From CAZKNF01 sp964554105 (GTDB lineage: Bacteria; Bacteroidota; Rhodothermia; Rhodothermales; VXPQ01): DNA of 22,839 nt. The stretch is from the NCBI GenBank assembly GCA_964554105.1, contig CAZKNF010000055.1:1-22839 (forward strand). The letters run 5' to 3'. Positions within the stretch are counted from its first letter, which is position 1. Every line of letters starts with the position of its first letter. Positions 8,298 through 16,223 of the stretch are shown here, piece by piece. The notes under the pieces are model-generated. The model worked only from the letters and a program-made list of their open reading frames with translations, did no database searches and was not told where the DNA came from. The translations under genes and the position numbers were made by a program.

Positions 8298-9500
8298 ATG
8301 CATTCTTCGCACCAAATTTCTCTGCTGGGCACCGGTCTCATCGGCATGTTTTACACGATGTCGATCCATGGTAAGCGCTCTCGCGACCAGGTGCACACCG
8401 TGTATTCACGGACGGAGGAGCGAGTAGATGCGTTTGCCGCAGAGTGGGATATACCGCGTGTGACGACCGACCTCGGTGATGCTATCGAAGATCCGGACAC
8501 AGACACCGTCGTCATCGGACTTCCGAATTACCTGCACGAGGAAGCCGTCGTTCGCGCGGCGGAAGCCGGGAAGTCCATTCTGTGTACGAAGCCGCTCGGC
8601 CGGACCGCCGAAGAGGCGAAGCGGATGCTCGACGTGGTCGAAAAAGCGGGGGTATTCGCCGGCTATCTGGAGGATCTCGTCTACACGCCCAAGACCCTGA
8701 AGGCGGTTCAGTCGGTTCGAAACGGTGCGATCGGCGACGTGCTCTGGGTGCGGTCGCGCGAGACGCATCCCGGACCGCACAGCGCCTGGTTCTGGGATCG
8801 TGAGAAGGCGGGCGGGGGCGCGCTGATCGACATGGGCTGTCACTGCATCGAGATCGTCCGGAATTTTGCCGGGAAATCGAACCGGCCCGTCGAGGTGATG
8901 TGCTGGGCAGACACGCTCGTGCATCCGGTCGAAGCCGAGGATCACGGCATCGTGTTGATCCGCTTTGAGAATGGCACGATGGGGCAGGTGGAGGTCAGCT
9001 GGGCATTTCACGGCGGCATGGATCTCCGCGACGAAGTCTCGGGCACGGCGGGAACGATCTGGCTGAATCACTGGATGCGCACGGGCTTTGAGATGTTCGT
9101 CGGCGGCGGGGACAGCGGCTACGTGGCCGAGAAATCCGAAACGGAATCCGGCTGGGTCTTTCCGGTCGGCGACGAAGCGGCGGCGCTGGGCTACGTCGAG
9201 ATGTTCACCGACATGTTCGACGCGATGGATGCGGGCACGGAGCCGATGGAGACCTTCTACGACGGCTACATCGTAAACGCCATTCTCGATGCCTGCTATG
9301 AATCGAGCCGCACGAAGTCGTGGACTCCGGTCGAGATCGACGACTGGCGTGCCGCCGCGCCGGCGCCTTCCATTCGGGTGGATGCAGCCGAGATCGACGG
9401 CCGCGTGGTCATCAAGGAAGAGCGGCTGCCCGACGGTCAGGTGCGCCGCATTTATAAAGACAAGAAAAGCGGCGAGCTCGGGCAGGAGATCGTGGCCTGA
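8298..9500 (+). CDS. Gfo/Idh/MocA family NAD(P)-dependent sugar dehydrogenase
   Basis: 400 residues with an N-terminal Rossmann domain (LLGTGLIG, residues 9-16) and a C-terminal alpha/beta domain. The dehydrogenase signature normally read as EKP is CTKPLG here, keeping the catalytic Lys (about 98) but replacing Glu with Thr. GGGALIDMGCHCIEI supplies the conserved Asp and His of the GxxxDxGxHxxD-like active-site helix. Members oxidise or reduce hydroxyl groups of sugars, inositols and related compounds with NAD(P). The C-terminal 40 residues (DGRVVIKEERLPDGQVRRIYKDKKS) extend past the core. First gene of a plus-strand set with OsmC and a methyltransferase, divergent from the SIS/SDR set. Substrate unknown. 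Confidence 0.95.
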   Translation: MHSSHQISLLGTGLIGMFYTMSIHGKRSRDQVHTVYSRTEERVDAFAAEWDIPRVTTDLGDAIEDPDTDTVVIGLPNYLHEEAVVRAAEAGKSILCTKPLGRTAEEAKRMLDVVEKAGVFAGYLEDLVYTPKTLKAVQSVRNGAIGDVLWVRSRETHPGPHSAWFWDREKAGGGALIDMGCHCIEIVRNFAGKSNRPVEVMCWADTLVHPVEAEDHGIVLIRFENGTMGQVEVSWAFHGGMDLRDEVSGTAGTIWLNHWMRTGFEMFVGGGDSGYVAEKSETESGWVFPVGDEAAALGYVEMFTDMFDAMDAGTEPMETFYDGYIVNAILDACYESSRTKSWTPVEIDDWRAAAPAPSIRVDAAEIDGRVVIKEERLPDGQVRRIYKDKKSGELGQEIVA

Positions 9501-9557
9501 GCGATTCTGGATATCCGTACAATCATTCGCATTTTCCGCAGCTGCATTCGAACACAC

Positions 9558-10073
9558 ATGCTTTCAGAAACGATCAGATCCGCATTTCGCCGTAATCGCC
9601 GTGCGCTCGAGCTCCGGCCGTCGGTCGGACAGGGCACGGCGCGCACACGCGTGACGCTCCGCGAAGGCCTTACCTGCGACATCGAGGACGGCAAATGGAA
9701 GCTCGTCGCCGATATGTCGGAGAAGCACGGCGGCGGAGGTGCGGGACCAGATCCCGGTGTACTGGGACGTGCGGCCCTTGGAAGCTGCCTCGTGATCGGA
9801 TATCGGCAGTGGGCCGAGCATCTCGAGATCCCCGTGAGCGGAATCGAGGTCGAGGTGCAGGGTGATTACGACTCGCGCGGGAGTCACGGCGTCGGTGACG
9901 TGTCGCCTGGATACGGCGAGGTACGGTACATCGTGACGATCGAGAGCGATGCGCCCGAAGACGACGTCATCCGCCTGATCGACACCGCGGATCGCCACAG
10001 TCCGTGGCTCGACGATTTTGCTCGTCCGCTCAATGTTCGCCGCGAAGTACGAATAAGCACGACTGCGAGGTAA
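9558..10073 (+). CDS. OsmC-family protein
   Basis: 171 residues matching the OsmC/Ohr fold. LGRAALGSCLVIGYRQWAEHL (69-89) holds the first conserved Cys (C77) at the start of the central helix. The second Cys of the peroxidatic pair, expected in a CPxS-like motif, is replaced by Ser in DRHSPWLDDF (Ser148). Characterised OsmC/Ohr proteins reduce organic peroxides through the two Cys, so this copy may not be a peroxidase; Cys-to-Ser OsmC-like subgroups are known. SPGYGEVRYIVTIES is a typical beta-strand segment. It lies 57 bp after the Gfo/Idh gene and 4 bp before the methyltransferase. No signal peptide. Confidence 0.9.
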   Translation: MLSETIRSAFRRNRRALELRPSVGQGTARTRVTLREGLTCDIEDGKWKLVADMSEKHGGGGAGPDPGVLGRAALGSCLVIGYRQWAEHLEIPVSGIEVEVQGDYDSRGSHGVGDVSPGYGEVRYIVTIESDAPEDDVIRLIDTADRHSPWLDDFARPLNVRREVRISTTAR

Positions 10074-10077
10074 GGAG

Positions 10078-10902
10078 ATGGATGCACGATTGCAGCGGCG
10101 CGTACAGCGGTATGGATGGGACAGGGCATACCCCTATTACGAAGAGTCCTGGAAGCGACAGCTCGCGCCGGCACAGGAGCTGTTGCTCGAAAAGGCGAAT
10201 CTTCAGGAGGGTGAAGACGTCCTCGACATCGCGTGCGGCACCGGCCTGGTCACGATACCCGCGGCGCGGTCCGTCGGCGCGAGCGGTCACGTGGTCGCGA
10301 CCGACCTCTCCGACCGCATGGTCGAGTCGTGCCGCGATCGAGCCGATCGTCTTGGCCTCGACCATGTGGAGGTCCGGCAGATGGATGCCGAGGATCTCGG
10401 TTTCGATGATGCCTCGTTCGACTGCGTGCTCTGCTCGCTCGGGCTGATGTACGTTCCGGATCCGCTCGCAGCGATGCGGGAAATGATGCGCGTTCTGCGA
10501 CCCGGCGGACGAGCGGTCGTTTCGGTATGGGGCGAGCGATCGGCGTGCGGATGGGCGGAGGTGTTCCCGATCGTCGACGCGCGCGTGGCGTCAGACGTAT
10601 GCCCGCTCTTTTTTCAGCTCGGAACCGGATCCACACTCGAGGCGACGTATCAGGCGGCCGGCTTCGTCGACGCTGCGACCGAGCGCATCGACGTTACGCT
10701 GCCGTATGAATCGGCGGATGATGCCCTAGGAGCCATCTTCGCCGGCGGCCCCGTGGCACTGGCATACTTCAAATTCGACGAAGAGACCCGCGAGGCCGTC
10801 CATTCAGAGTACCTCGCCTCGATCGACGCGTATCGGCAGTCGGATGCATATTCCGTCCCAGGACAATTCGTCGTCGGCCGCGGCGTAAAGCCGAGCGGGT
10901 AG
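10078..10902 (+). CDS. Class I SAM-dependent methyltransferase
   Basis: 274 residues with a UbiE/Methyltransf_11-type fold. Motif I is VLDIACGTGLVTIPAA (48-63). VATDLSDRMVE carries the acidic residue that holds SAM ribose, VRQMDAEDLGF is motif II, and FDCVLCSLGLMYVPDP and MREMMRVLRPGGRAVVSVWG complete the series. The acceptor is unknown. The start ATG is four bases after the OsmC stop, with an AAGGAG sequence immediately upstream that is closer than usual. It is probably the last gene of the Gfo/Idh operon; the next gene is convergent. Confidence 0.92.
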   Translation: MDARLQRRVQRYGWDRAYPYYEESWKRQLAPAQELLLEKANLQEGEDVLDIACGTGLVTIPAARSVGASGHVVATDLSDRMVESCRDRADRLGLDHVEVRQMDAEDLGFDDASFDCVLCSLGLMYVPDPLAAMREMMRVLRPGGRAVVSVWGERSACGWAEVFPIVDARVASDVCPLFFQLGTGSTLEATYQAAGFVDAATERIDVTLPYESADDALGAIFAGGPVALAYFKFDEETREAVHSEYLASIDAYRQSDAYSVPGQFVVGRGVKPSG

Positions 10903-10913
10903 AATGAACGTTC

Positions 10914-10931
10914 CGCCCGCCGCGACGGGCG
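10914..10931. terminator. GC-rich hairpin between convergent genes
   Basis: CGCCCG at 10914-10919 and CGGGCG at 10926-10931 form a 6-bp stem with a 6-base loop, 11 bp after the methyltransferase stop and 45 bp from the end of the convergent PBP gene. No T-run follows on either strand, so terminator function is only suggested by position. Confidence 0.3.
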
Positions 10932-10976
10932 AGGCATGTACCAAAGGCGCGCCATTATCAAGTAGGTGCGCCGGGA

Positions 10977-13964
10977 TCACGCCGGTGCGCCCGCTCTGGA
11001 ACCGCGCCGCTGCCTTTGCTGCTGCCGCGTCTTCTCNNNNNNNNNNNNNNNNNNNNNNNNNNNNNNNNNNNNNNNNNNNNNNNNNNNNNNNNNNNNNNNN
11101 NNNNNNNNNNNNNNNNNNNNNNNNNNNNNNNNNNNNCGCTCCTGCCGCTCCACGCGCTCCTGCCGCTCCTGCTGTTCCTTTTGTTCTACGTGCGCGTGCT
11201 CCGGCGACTGGTCGTTGTCCTGCGGCTGCGTGTGCTCCTGCTGCTCCTCCTGGTCCTGCTGCTGCGCATGCTCCTTCTCTTGCGCCTGCTCCGGCGAGAG
11301 CCGTCGGCCCAGATTTGATTTCGGACGCTCTCGCTCGACGACGACGCGCCGATATTCGGAGCCGCCGAATACTTTCTCGATCAACCCGGATACGCCGCGC
11401 CGGCGCACGCGCTCATAGCGCACCTCCGGAGGCGGAGGAGGGCGCTGCTCGAGGTCGAGCGATTCGTCGTGCAGGGCCTGCCGGAAGAACTGCCCCACGA
11501 TCGGCAGCGCCGTATGTGAGCCCTGGCCCCAGTAGTCCGAACGAAACGCGATACGCTGGTCGTTGAATCCGACCCAGGCGCCTGCGACCAGATCCGGGTG
11601 CATCAACAGGAACCATCCGTCGGCCCCATCCTGCGTCGTACCTGTCTTGCCGGCCACGTCCGTCTCGATGCCGAATGCGCTGCGGATGCGTCGTCCGGTG
11701 CCCTGATCGATGACGCCGCGCATCATGTCGACGAGATCCGCCGTCACGTGCTCCGGAATGGCGTCTTCCGGCTCTACATCGGGCGCCTCGAACAGCACAT
11801 TTCCAGATCGATCTTCGATGCGGAGCACCATCACGGGATCACGGTAGATGCCGCCGGCCGCGAGCGTCGAGTAGGCGTTCACCATCTCGTGCAGCGTGAC
11901 CGAGCTGGTACCCAGGGCGATCGAGGGAACGGCGGCAAGCTCGCTGCGAATGCCTGCCCGTCGTGCCAGGTCCGCGACTCGGTCCGCCCCGACGCGATCG
12001 ACGAGCTGTGCGGATATCGTATTTACCGAGTGCGCGAGGCCGTCGCGAAGGGTCATCCGCCTGTACGTGAATTCGCCGGCGTTCGTCGGCCGCCAGACGT
12101 CGCCCCCCGTGCGGATGGCCACAGGCTCATCGACGAACCGGTCGCGGCGATCGAATCCGCTCTCGAGCGCAGCTGCATAGAGAAACGGCTTGAACGTCGA
12201 TCCTGCCTGCCGTCTGGCCTGAACGACATGGTCGTATTGCTCTTCCTCGAAATTCCGGCTGCCCACCCACGCTTTGACGTGGCCGCTGCGCGGCTCCATG
12301 GCGACAAACGAAGCTTGCAGACGCGTATGGACGCTGCGGAGTGAGTCGGTGAAGGTCGTATCGGCACGTAATGAGTCCAGCGCCGTGCTGCCTTCGACCC
12401 CCGTTTCGACCAGCCGGCGATACCGATCGGTGGATCGCATATAGCCGGTTACCAGCGAATCCTGGCTCGACCAGAAGTAGCCGAACGGTTCCACCGTGCT
12501 GCGCTCGTCGAGGTACGCACCGGAATACCACGAATTAACTCGATAGGTGGGCGCCGACCATTCGACGTCCGCCACCGCCTGCAGCGCCTCGGCTTCCTGC
12601 TCGAGCGCGGTCCGCGCCATTCTCTGCATACGAAGGTCGAGGGTGGTGTGGATGACGAGGCTGTCCGTATAGATGTTATAGTCATTATCATCCGCCCAAC
12701 GGATCAGCCGCTGCCGGACCTGCTCCGTAAAGTGAGGCGCCGCGCTGTCGCGGATCGGCTGGACGGCGAAATTGATCTCGAGCGGCGTATCCCGCAGATC
12801 GGCGATGTCGGCAGACGCCAGGGCTCCGTTCCTGGCGATCTCATCCAGAATCAGATTGCGGCGCTCGGCCGCCCGTTCCGGGTTGCGAACCGGATTGTAA
12901 TAGAAGGTACCTTTCAGCATCCCGACGAGCGTGGCGCTTTCGAGGACGTCCAGCTCACCGGCCGGCTTGCCGAAATACGTGCGCGCAGCCGTCTCGATGC
13001 CGACCGCGTTGTAGAGAAACGGCACCGTGTTCACGTACGATTTGAGGATTTCCTCTTTCGTGTAGACGGCCTCGATCTTCAGCGCCGTGACTATTTCCTT
13101 CAACTTGCGATCGATCGATACGCGCCGGCCGATCTCTTCAGGAAACAGGTTTCTCGCCAGCTGCTGAGTGATCGTAGATCCCCCCTGAAGCTCCCCCGAC
13201 GCGGTGCGCACGGCGGCGCCGAGAATTCGCTGAAAGTCGATGCCGGAATGATCGAAGAACCGTCGATCCTCGATGACGAGAAGGGTATTTAAGAAGTGGG
13301 GAGAAATTTCATGAAGCTCGACCCACTCGCGATTTACATGGCGGAATTTCGTGATCACTTCGCCCTGTGCGTCGAGCACCACCGACGGATGCTGCGTCCC
13401 CAGCTGCCGGATCAGATCCCGGTCCGGGGTCAACGGAATCAGCACGATCATATAGATAATGAGAGCCGCCAGCGCCCCTCCACCTACCGCGCCGGCTCCA
13501 CGGGCTCCATGGGCGGCTCGCCGATACAGGGGGACGTCCGGATCGATCAGGACCACGAGGTAATGCCGGAGGAAACGGCGCACACGCAGCGTATAGAGGC
13601 GGTGGTACACGTCCAGCCGGCGATACCCGCTAGCCGCAAACTTCGCCGTCGTGCTGGAGGTCACCGCGGACCGCATCTTGCTGCTAAGTCCGGTGAAAAA
13701 ATTTCGGCTCCCCCGGGCAATCCTGCGCCACGTCGGGTGTGTTCGAATCGCCGCGAACGCCCGCGCCGTATACCGCGAGAATGCGGAGCCGAATGACGTC
13801 TTCCCGATCGCGCGAAGCACGCCTCGGACACCCCGCCAGATGGTCACACCGATCCAGACCAGCGCCGTTATTATGCGAACGACGGCCAGGTCGACGGCGG
13901 CTTCGAAGCCGCGCCGTGCTCGCCGCAGGGTCGCAATGCGCTGATCTCGTCGTGAATCATTCAT
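10977..13964 (-). CDS. Class A penicillin-binding protein (transglycosylase/transpeptidase, PBP1-like)
   Basis: About 995 residues including a 100-N gap. A basic N-terminal region of about 160 residues precedes a membrane anchor (about 163-179, ALAALIIYMIVLIPL). The GT51 glycosyltransferase follows, with catalytic Glu in IEDRRFFDH (E232) and GGSTITQQLARNLF (261-274). The transpeptidase has SxxK as STFK (S589), SxN as SVN (646-648) and KTGTT (773-777), so both activities look intact. It polymerises and cross-links peptidoglycan in the periplasm. After about residue 880 the chain becomes Q/E/H-rich (QEKEHAQQQDQEEQQEH...), runs into the gap at about residues 943-976, and ends EKTRQQQRQRRG...APA. 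The final stretch depends on true gap length. Long N-terminal and Gln-rich C-terminal extensions are unusual. Confidence 0.95.
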   Translation of the reverse strand: MNDSRRDQRIATLRRARRGFEAAVDLAVVRIITALVWIGVTIWRGVRGVLRAIGKTSFGSAFSRYTARAFAAIRTHPTWRRIARGSRNFFTGLSSKMRSAVTSSTTAKFAASGYRRLDVYHRLYTLRVRRFLRHYLVVLIDPDVPLYRRAAHGARGAGAVGGGALAALIIYMIVLIPLTPDRDLIRQLGTQHPSVVLDAQGEVITKFRHVNREWVELHEISPHFLNTLLVIEDRRFFDHSGIDFQRILGAAVRTASGELQGGSTITQQLARNLFPEEIGRRVSIDRKLKEIVTALKIEAVYTKEEILKSYVNTVPFLYNAVGIETAARTYFGKPAGELDVLESATLVGMLKGTFYYNPVRNPERAAERRNLILDEIARNGALASADIADLRDTPLEINFAVQPIRDSAAPHFTEQVRQRLIRWADDNDYNIYTDSLVIHTTLDLRMQRMARTALEQEAEALQAVADVEWSAPTYRVNSWYSGAYLDERSTVEPFGYFWSSQDSLVTGYMRSTDRYRRLVETGVEGSTALDSLRADTTFTDSLRSVHTRLQASFVAMEPRSGHVKAWVGSRNFEEEQYDHVVQARRQAGSTFKPFLYAAALESGFDRRDRFVDEPVAIRTGGDVWRPTNAGEFTYRRMTLRDGLAHSVNTISAQLVDRVGADRVADLARRAGIRSELAAVPSIALGTSSVTLHEMVNAYSTLAAGGIYRDPVMVLRIEDRSGNVLFEAPDVEPEDAIPEHVTADLVDMMRGVIDQGTGRRIRSAFGIETDVAGKTGTTQDGADGWFLLMHPDLVAGAWVGFNDQRIAFRSDYWGQGSHTALPIVGQFFRQALHDESLDLEQRPPPPPEVRYERVRRRGVSGLIEKVFGGSEYRRVVVERERPKSNLGRRLSPEQAQEKEHAQQQDQEEQQEHTQPQDNDQSPEHAHVEQKEQQERQERVERQEXXXXXXXXXXXXXXXXXXXXXXXXXXXXXXXXXXEKTRQQQRQRRGSRAGAPA
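11037..11136. other. Assembly gap (100 N) in Q/E-rich coding repeat
   Basis: One hundred N interrupt the C-terminal tail of the PBP. The downstream flank is a short tandem repeat (copies of CGCTCCTGC and close variants on the plus strand), a plausible reason for assembly failure. The true length is unknown. Confidence 0.97.
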
Positions 13965-14122
13965 ACAATACCATCATCAAACTACGTGCACTCGTTGTCG
14001 ACAGGAGGCGTTAACGTGCTGTGCCATACCATTCCGTCCCTGTCGCCGAAACAACGCCCTACTACCGCCGGCAGTTACGTCTGCTTCACGAACGAGGCGA
14101 TAAACATGTTACGTCTCGTGCG

Positions 14123-15901
14123 TCAGTCGCGTCCCGGAGGGCCGAATTGCTCGGCGGCATCGTCGATTACCAGGATCCAGTCGTTCCCCCGGCTTTCGGT
14201 TCCGGGAGGATCGAATCGCCTTGACGTCTCCCGCGCGAATGATCCGAACTCCGTTGCCGTGCCGGTTCGCGGATCGAACCACCACGCGTGGAATTCCTCG
14301 CCGGATAGCCGCGTAAGATCGATTTCGACCGGTGAGCCGTACGGTATGTAGGCCATCAGATACGCGCCTCCTCGATCTCGGGCGGCCCGGACGTGCATGG
14401 GACCGTCCTTCTGGCCATCGGCGACGAGGGATTGATCCGGTAATAGATCAAGGAAGGGGCGGGAGAGGAAGAGCCGCTTTGCGAATCCGGCCTGGGCTGC
14501 GCCCGGATGTGCGAGTGCTTCGCGCCACGGGGTTCTGGCCGACGAGATCGGATCGCGTTCCGGCTGCCACATCTGCCAGATGTTGTGATTCCCGTACGTG
14601 TTGCCGGCAGCGCCGGCGAGGACGGACCAGTACATCGCCTGTCGGACGTCGAACGCATCGAACCAGCCCTGCTCCGGATCCCAGTCCACCGGATGGTCCT
14701 CGTAGCGCGGCTCGCCGTCGAGAACAGGTTTGGTCGGCAGCAGAGCATATCCCTCTGCCGTCATGAGATAATTCGGATGGTCGAAGCTTCCGTGGCTGGA
14801 CTGGAATAGGTGGATATCGAGCCACGCGTCCTCCGGGAACCACTCCCAGGAACGGCTTCCGCCCATGGGATGGTACGTCATAAGACCGCTGCCGGCGGAT
14901 CCTTCCTCGATGCCCTCGGCCATCGAGCGTATAATGGCCAGATGATCGTTCGACTCCGGACTACGATCGCCGCCGAGAATCCAGATCACTGCGTCGTCCG
15001 CATACCGTTCGCCGATGTACCGACCGTACGTGCGGGCGTTCTCCGGTGTGAATATCTCCGGCCCGACGCCCCACTTCAGATTGAACTTGTCGCCCCAGGT
15101 AGGGAGAAGGCCGACGTACATTCCGAGCTCGTTCGCGCGGCTCACGATGTAGTCGACGTGCTGAAAATACGCGTCGTTCGGCCGTTCAGGGTCGTCGTCG
15201 ATCAGCGGTGTTTCGCCGTAAGGGTTCGGCGTGTGGAGGCCGTCGAGCTCCGCCAGCGCGACCGCCTGAACTACATTGAAGCCCTTTCGCGAGCGGTCCT
15301 CGAGATACATGCTTGCCTCGGTGCTGTCCAGACGGTGAAACAGCTCCCAGGCCGTGTCGCCCAGCCAGAAGAACGGCGTGCCGTCGGAGTGGACGATCCG
15401 CCTGCCGTCGTCCGACACGCGAAGTTCCGCCAGTACGGGCGGGTCCGCCGGCGCGGATGAATCATCCTGCGCCCATCCGGGAAGCGGCAGAACGATCAGG
15501 AGGCACAGGATCGCTGCGAGAACTCGCATTACAGACGTCACGCTGAGAAAACCCGCGATCACCGCGGCAAGGCCGATGACATTGCTCAGGATCAGGTTGG
15601 CCGCGCCCAGCGCGACATTTCCGTTTTTAAGCAGAACGAATGTTTCGAGTCCGTACGTCGAGAACGTAGTAAACGCGCCGAGCGTGCCGGTGAACAGGAA
15701 AATGCGAAGGGACGGACCGAACGCCGCCCGTTCCGACGCCGCCCACAGCAGGCCGATGACGAAGCAGCCGAGCACGTTCACGAGGAGCGTACCCCAGGGA
15801 AACGTCTCGCCCAGAAGCCGATGGGCGAGTCCGGAGAGCCCGTACCGAAGGAGCGTTCCGACGGCACCGCCGGCGCTGAGTAGGAGAATGTTCTGCACCA
15901 T
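14123..15901 (-). CDS. CrcB/Fluc fluoride channel fused in frame to secreted DUF4038 (GH140-like) glycoside hydrolase
   Basis: One uninterrupted 592-residue frame. Residues 1-124 are a complete CrcB/Fluc with four membrane segments, including GTLLVNVLGCFVIG and GTLGAFTTFSTYGLE, the conserved Asn and TTFST motif of the fluoride path and central sodium site. At M125 a second N-terminus begins: MRVLAAILCLLIVLPLPGWAQD is a typical signal peptide. About 445 residues of DUF4038 barrel follow (HSDGTPFFWLGDTAWELFHR, ILGGDRSPESNDH, KPVLDGEPRYEDHP as likely catalytic-region motifs), ending in a PF12904-like C-terminal domain (FHAWWFDPRTGTATEFG). CrcB exports fluoride; DUF4038 enzymes cleave plant-type side-chain glycans such as apiose. 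They have no known joint function, and Fluc works as a dual-topology dimer, so two proteins read from overlapping or damaged frames is as likely as a real fusion. Confidence 0.85.
   Translation of the reverse strand: MVQNILLLSAGGAVGTLLRYGLSGLAHRLLGETFPWGTLLVNVLGCFVIGLLWAASERAAFGPSLRIFLFTGTLGAFTTFSTYGLETFVLLKNGNVALGAANLILSNVIGLAAVIAGFLSVTSVMRVLAAILCLLIVLPLPGWAQDDSSAPADPPVLAELRVSDDGRRIVHSDGTPFFWLGDTAWELFHRLDSTEASMYLEDRSRKGFNVVQAVALAELDGLHTPNPYGETPLIDDDPERPNDAYFQHVDYIVSRANELGMYVGLLPTWGDKFNLKWGVGPEIFTPENARTYGRYIGERYADDAVIWILGGDRSPESNDHLAIIRSMAEGIEEGSAGSGLMTYHPMGGSRSWEWFPEDAWLDIHLFQSSHGSFDHPNYLMTAEGYALLPTKPVLDGEPRYEDHPVDWDPEQGWFDAFDVRQAMYWSVLAGAAGNTYGNHNIWQMWQPERDPISSARTPWREALAHPGAAQAGFAKRLFLSRPFLDLLPDQSLVADGQKDGPMHVRAARDRGGAYLMAYIPYGSPVEIDLTRLSGEEFHAWWFDPRTGTATEFGSFARETSRRFDPPGTESRGNDWILVIDDAAEQFGPPGRD
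15527..15551 (-). other. CrcB / glycosidase junction with internal ATG and out-of-frame stop
   Basis: The internal ATG (15529-15527) opens the signal peptide of the hydrolase. A TGA lies 8 bases upstream (15540-15538) in the neighbouring frame, and a run of four T on the minus strand (15551-15548) sits just before it. Removing one T would end CrcB at that TGA at normal length and leave the hydrolase with its own start, the usual operon arrangement. No clear Shine-Dalgarno precedes the ATG. Confidence 0.6.
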
Positions 15902-16041
15902 GGTGACGCCGTTTGCCGGATGGATTTTAACGGAAGGATTCAGGAGGCGGAAAAGTAAACGTCTGACTTTTCATACGCCACCGAGCGGCCGCTCGGTCTA
16001 CGGCCCGGCAGGGAGGCGGAATCCACTGCTCGCGAGATAAG

Positions 16042-16057
16042 TGTTAATTATTTAGCA
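16042..16057. promoter_or_regulatory. Candidate BlaI operator 1 (inverted repeat)
   Basis: TGTTAA-TTAT-TTAGCA is a 16-bp inverted repeat with 6-bp arms and one mismatch. It lies 8 bp upstream of the -35 element and has the same layout as the perfect repeat at 16100. Assignment to BlaI is by position next to the repressor gene. Confidence 0.5.
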
Positions 16058-16064
16058 TCACCTC

Positions 16065-16096
16065 TTGACAGTGCGACGGCCGATCACGTAGATTTG
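16065..16096 (+). promoter_or_regulatory. Promoter of the blaI-M56 operon, Bacteroidota-type -7 box
   Basis: TTGACA at 16065-16070 is followed 18 bp later by TAGATTTG at 16089-16096. The latter fits the Bacteroidota -7 consensus TAnnTTTG exactly, with the TTG of the -33 element 21 bp upstream. It sits between two inverted repeats, so a bound repressor would cover the start site. Confidence 0.65.
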
Positions 16097-16099
16097 TGG

Positions 16100-16115
16100 T
16101 GTTAAAAAATTAACA
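16100..16115. promoter_or_regulatory. Candidate BlaI operator 2 (perfect inverted repeat)
   Basis: TGTTAA-AAAA-TTAACA has perfect 6-bp arms and a 4-bp spacer. It begins 4 bp after the -7 box and covers the expected transcription start, a classical repressor position. Its centre is 58 bp from operator 1. Confidence 0.6.
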
Positions 16116-16223
16116 GCATCTTTCGGCGAAGAGGTCTCGTAGGCAATGGAAGCCGTCGCGGACCATCGCCTGGACCTCATCCACAGACGTAACCGGCAGA
16201 TCATCACAGCCGACGCAAACCCT

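Larger units (their letters stand above)
15902..16223. promoter_or_regulatory. Divergent intergenic region of crcB-glycosidase and blaI
   Basis: This AT-rich region contains the promoter and two inverted repeats listed separately. If the upstream ATG at 16146 is used, its last 78 bases code for a blaI N-terminal extension with no family resemblance. I see no promoter for the crcB gene. Confidence 0.6.

Noticed and set aside
8406..9557. Long open frame on the minus strand opposite the Gfo/Idh gene
   Set aside because: Composition is that of an antisense shadow; the plus strand codes for a full dehydrogenase.
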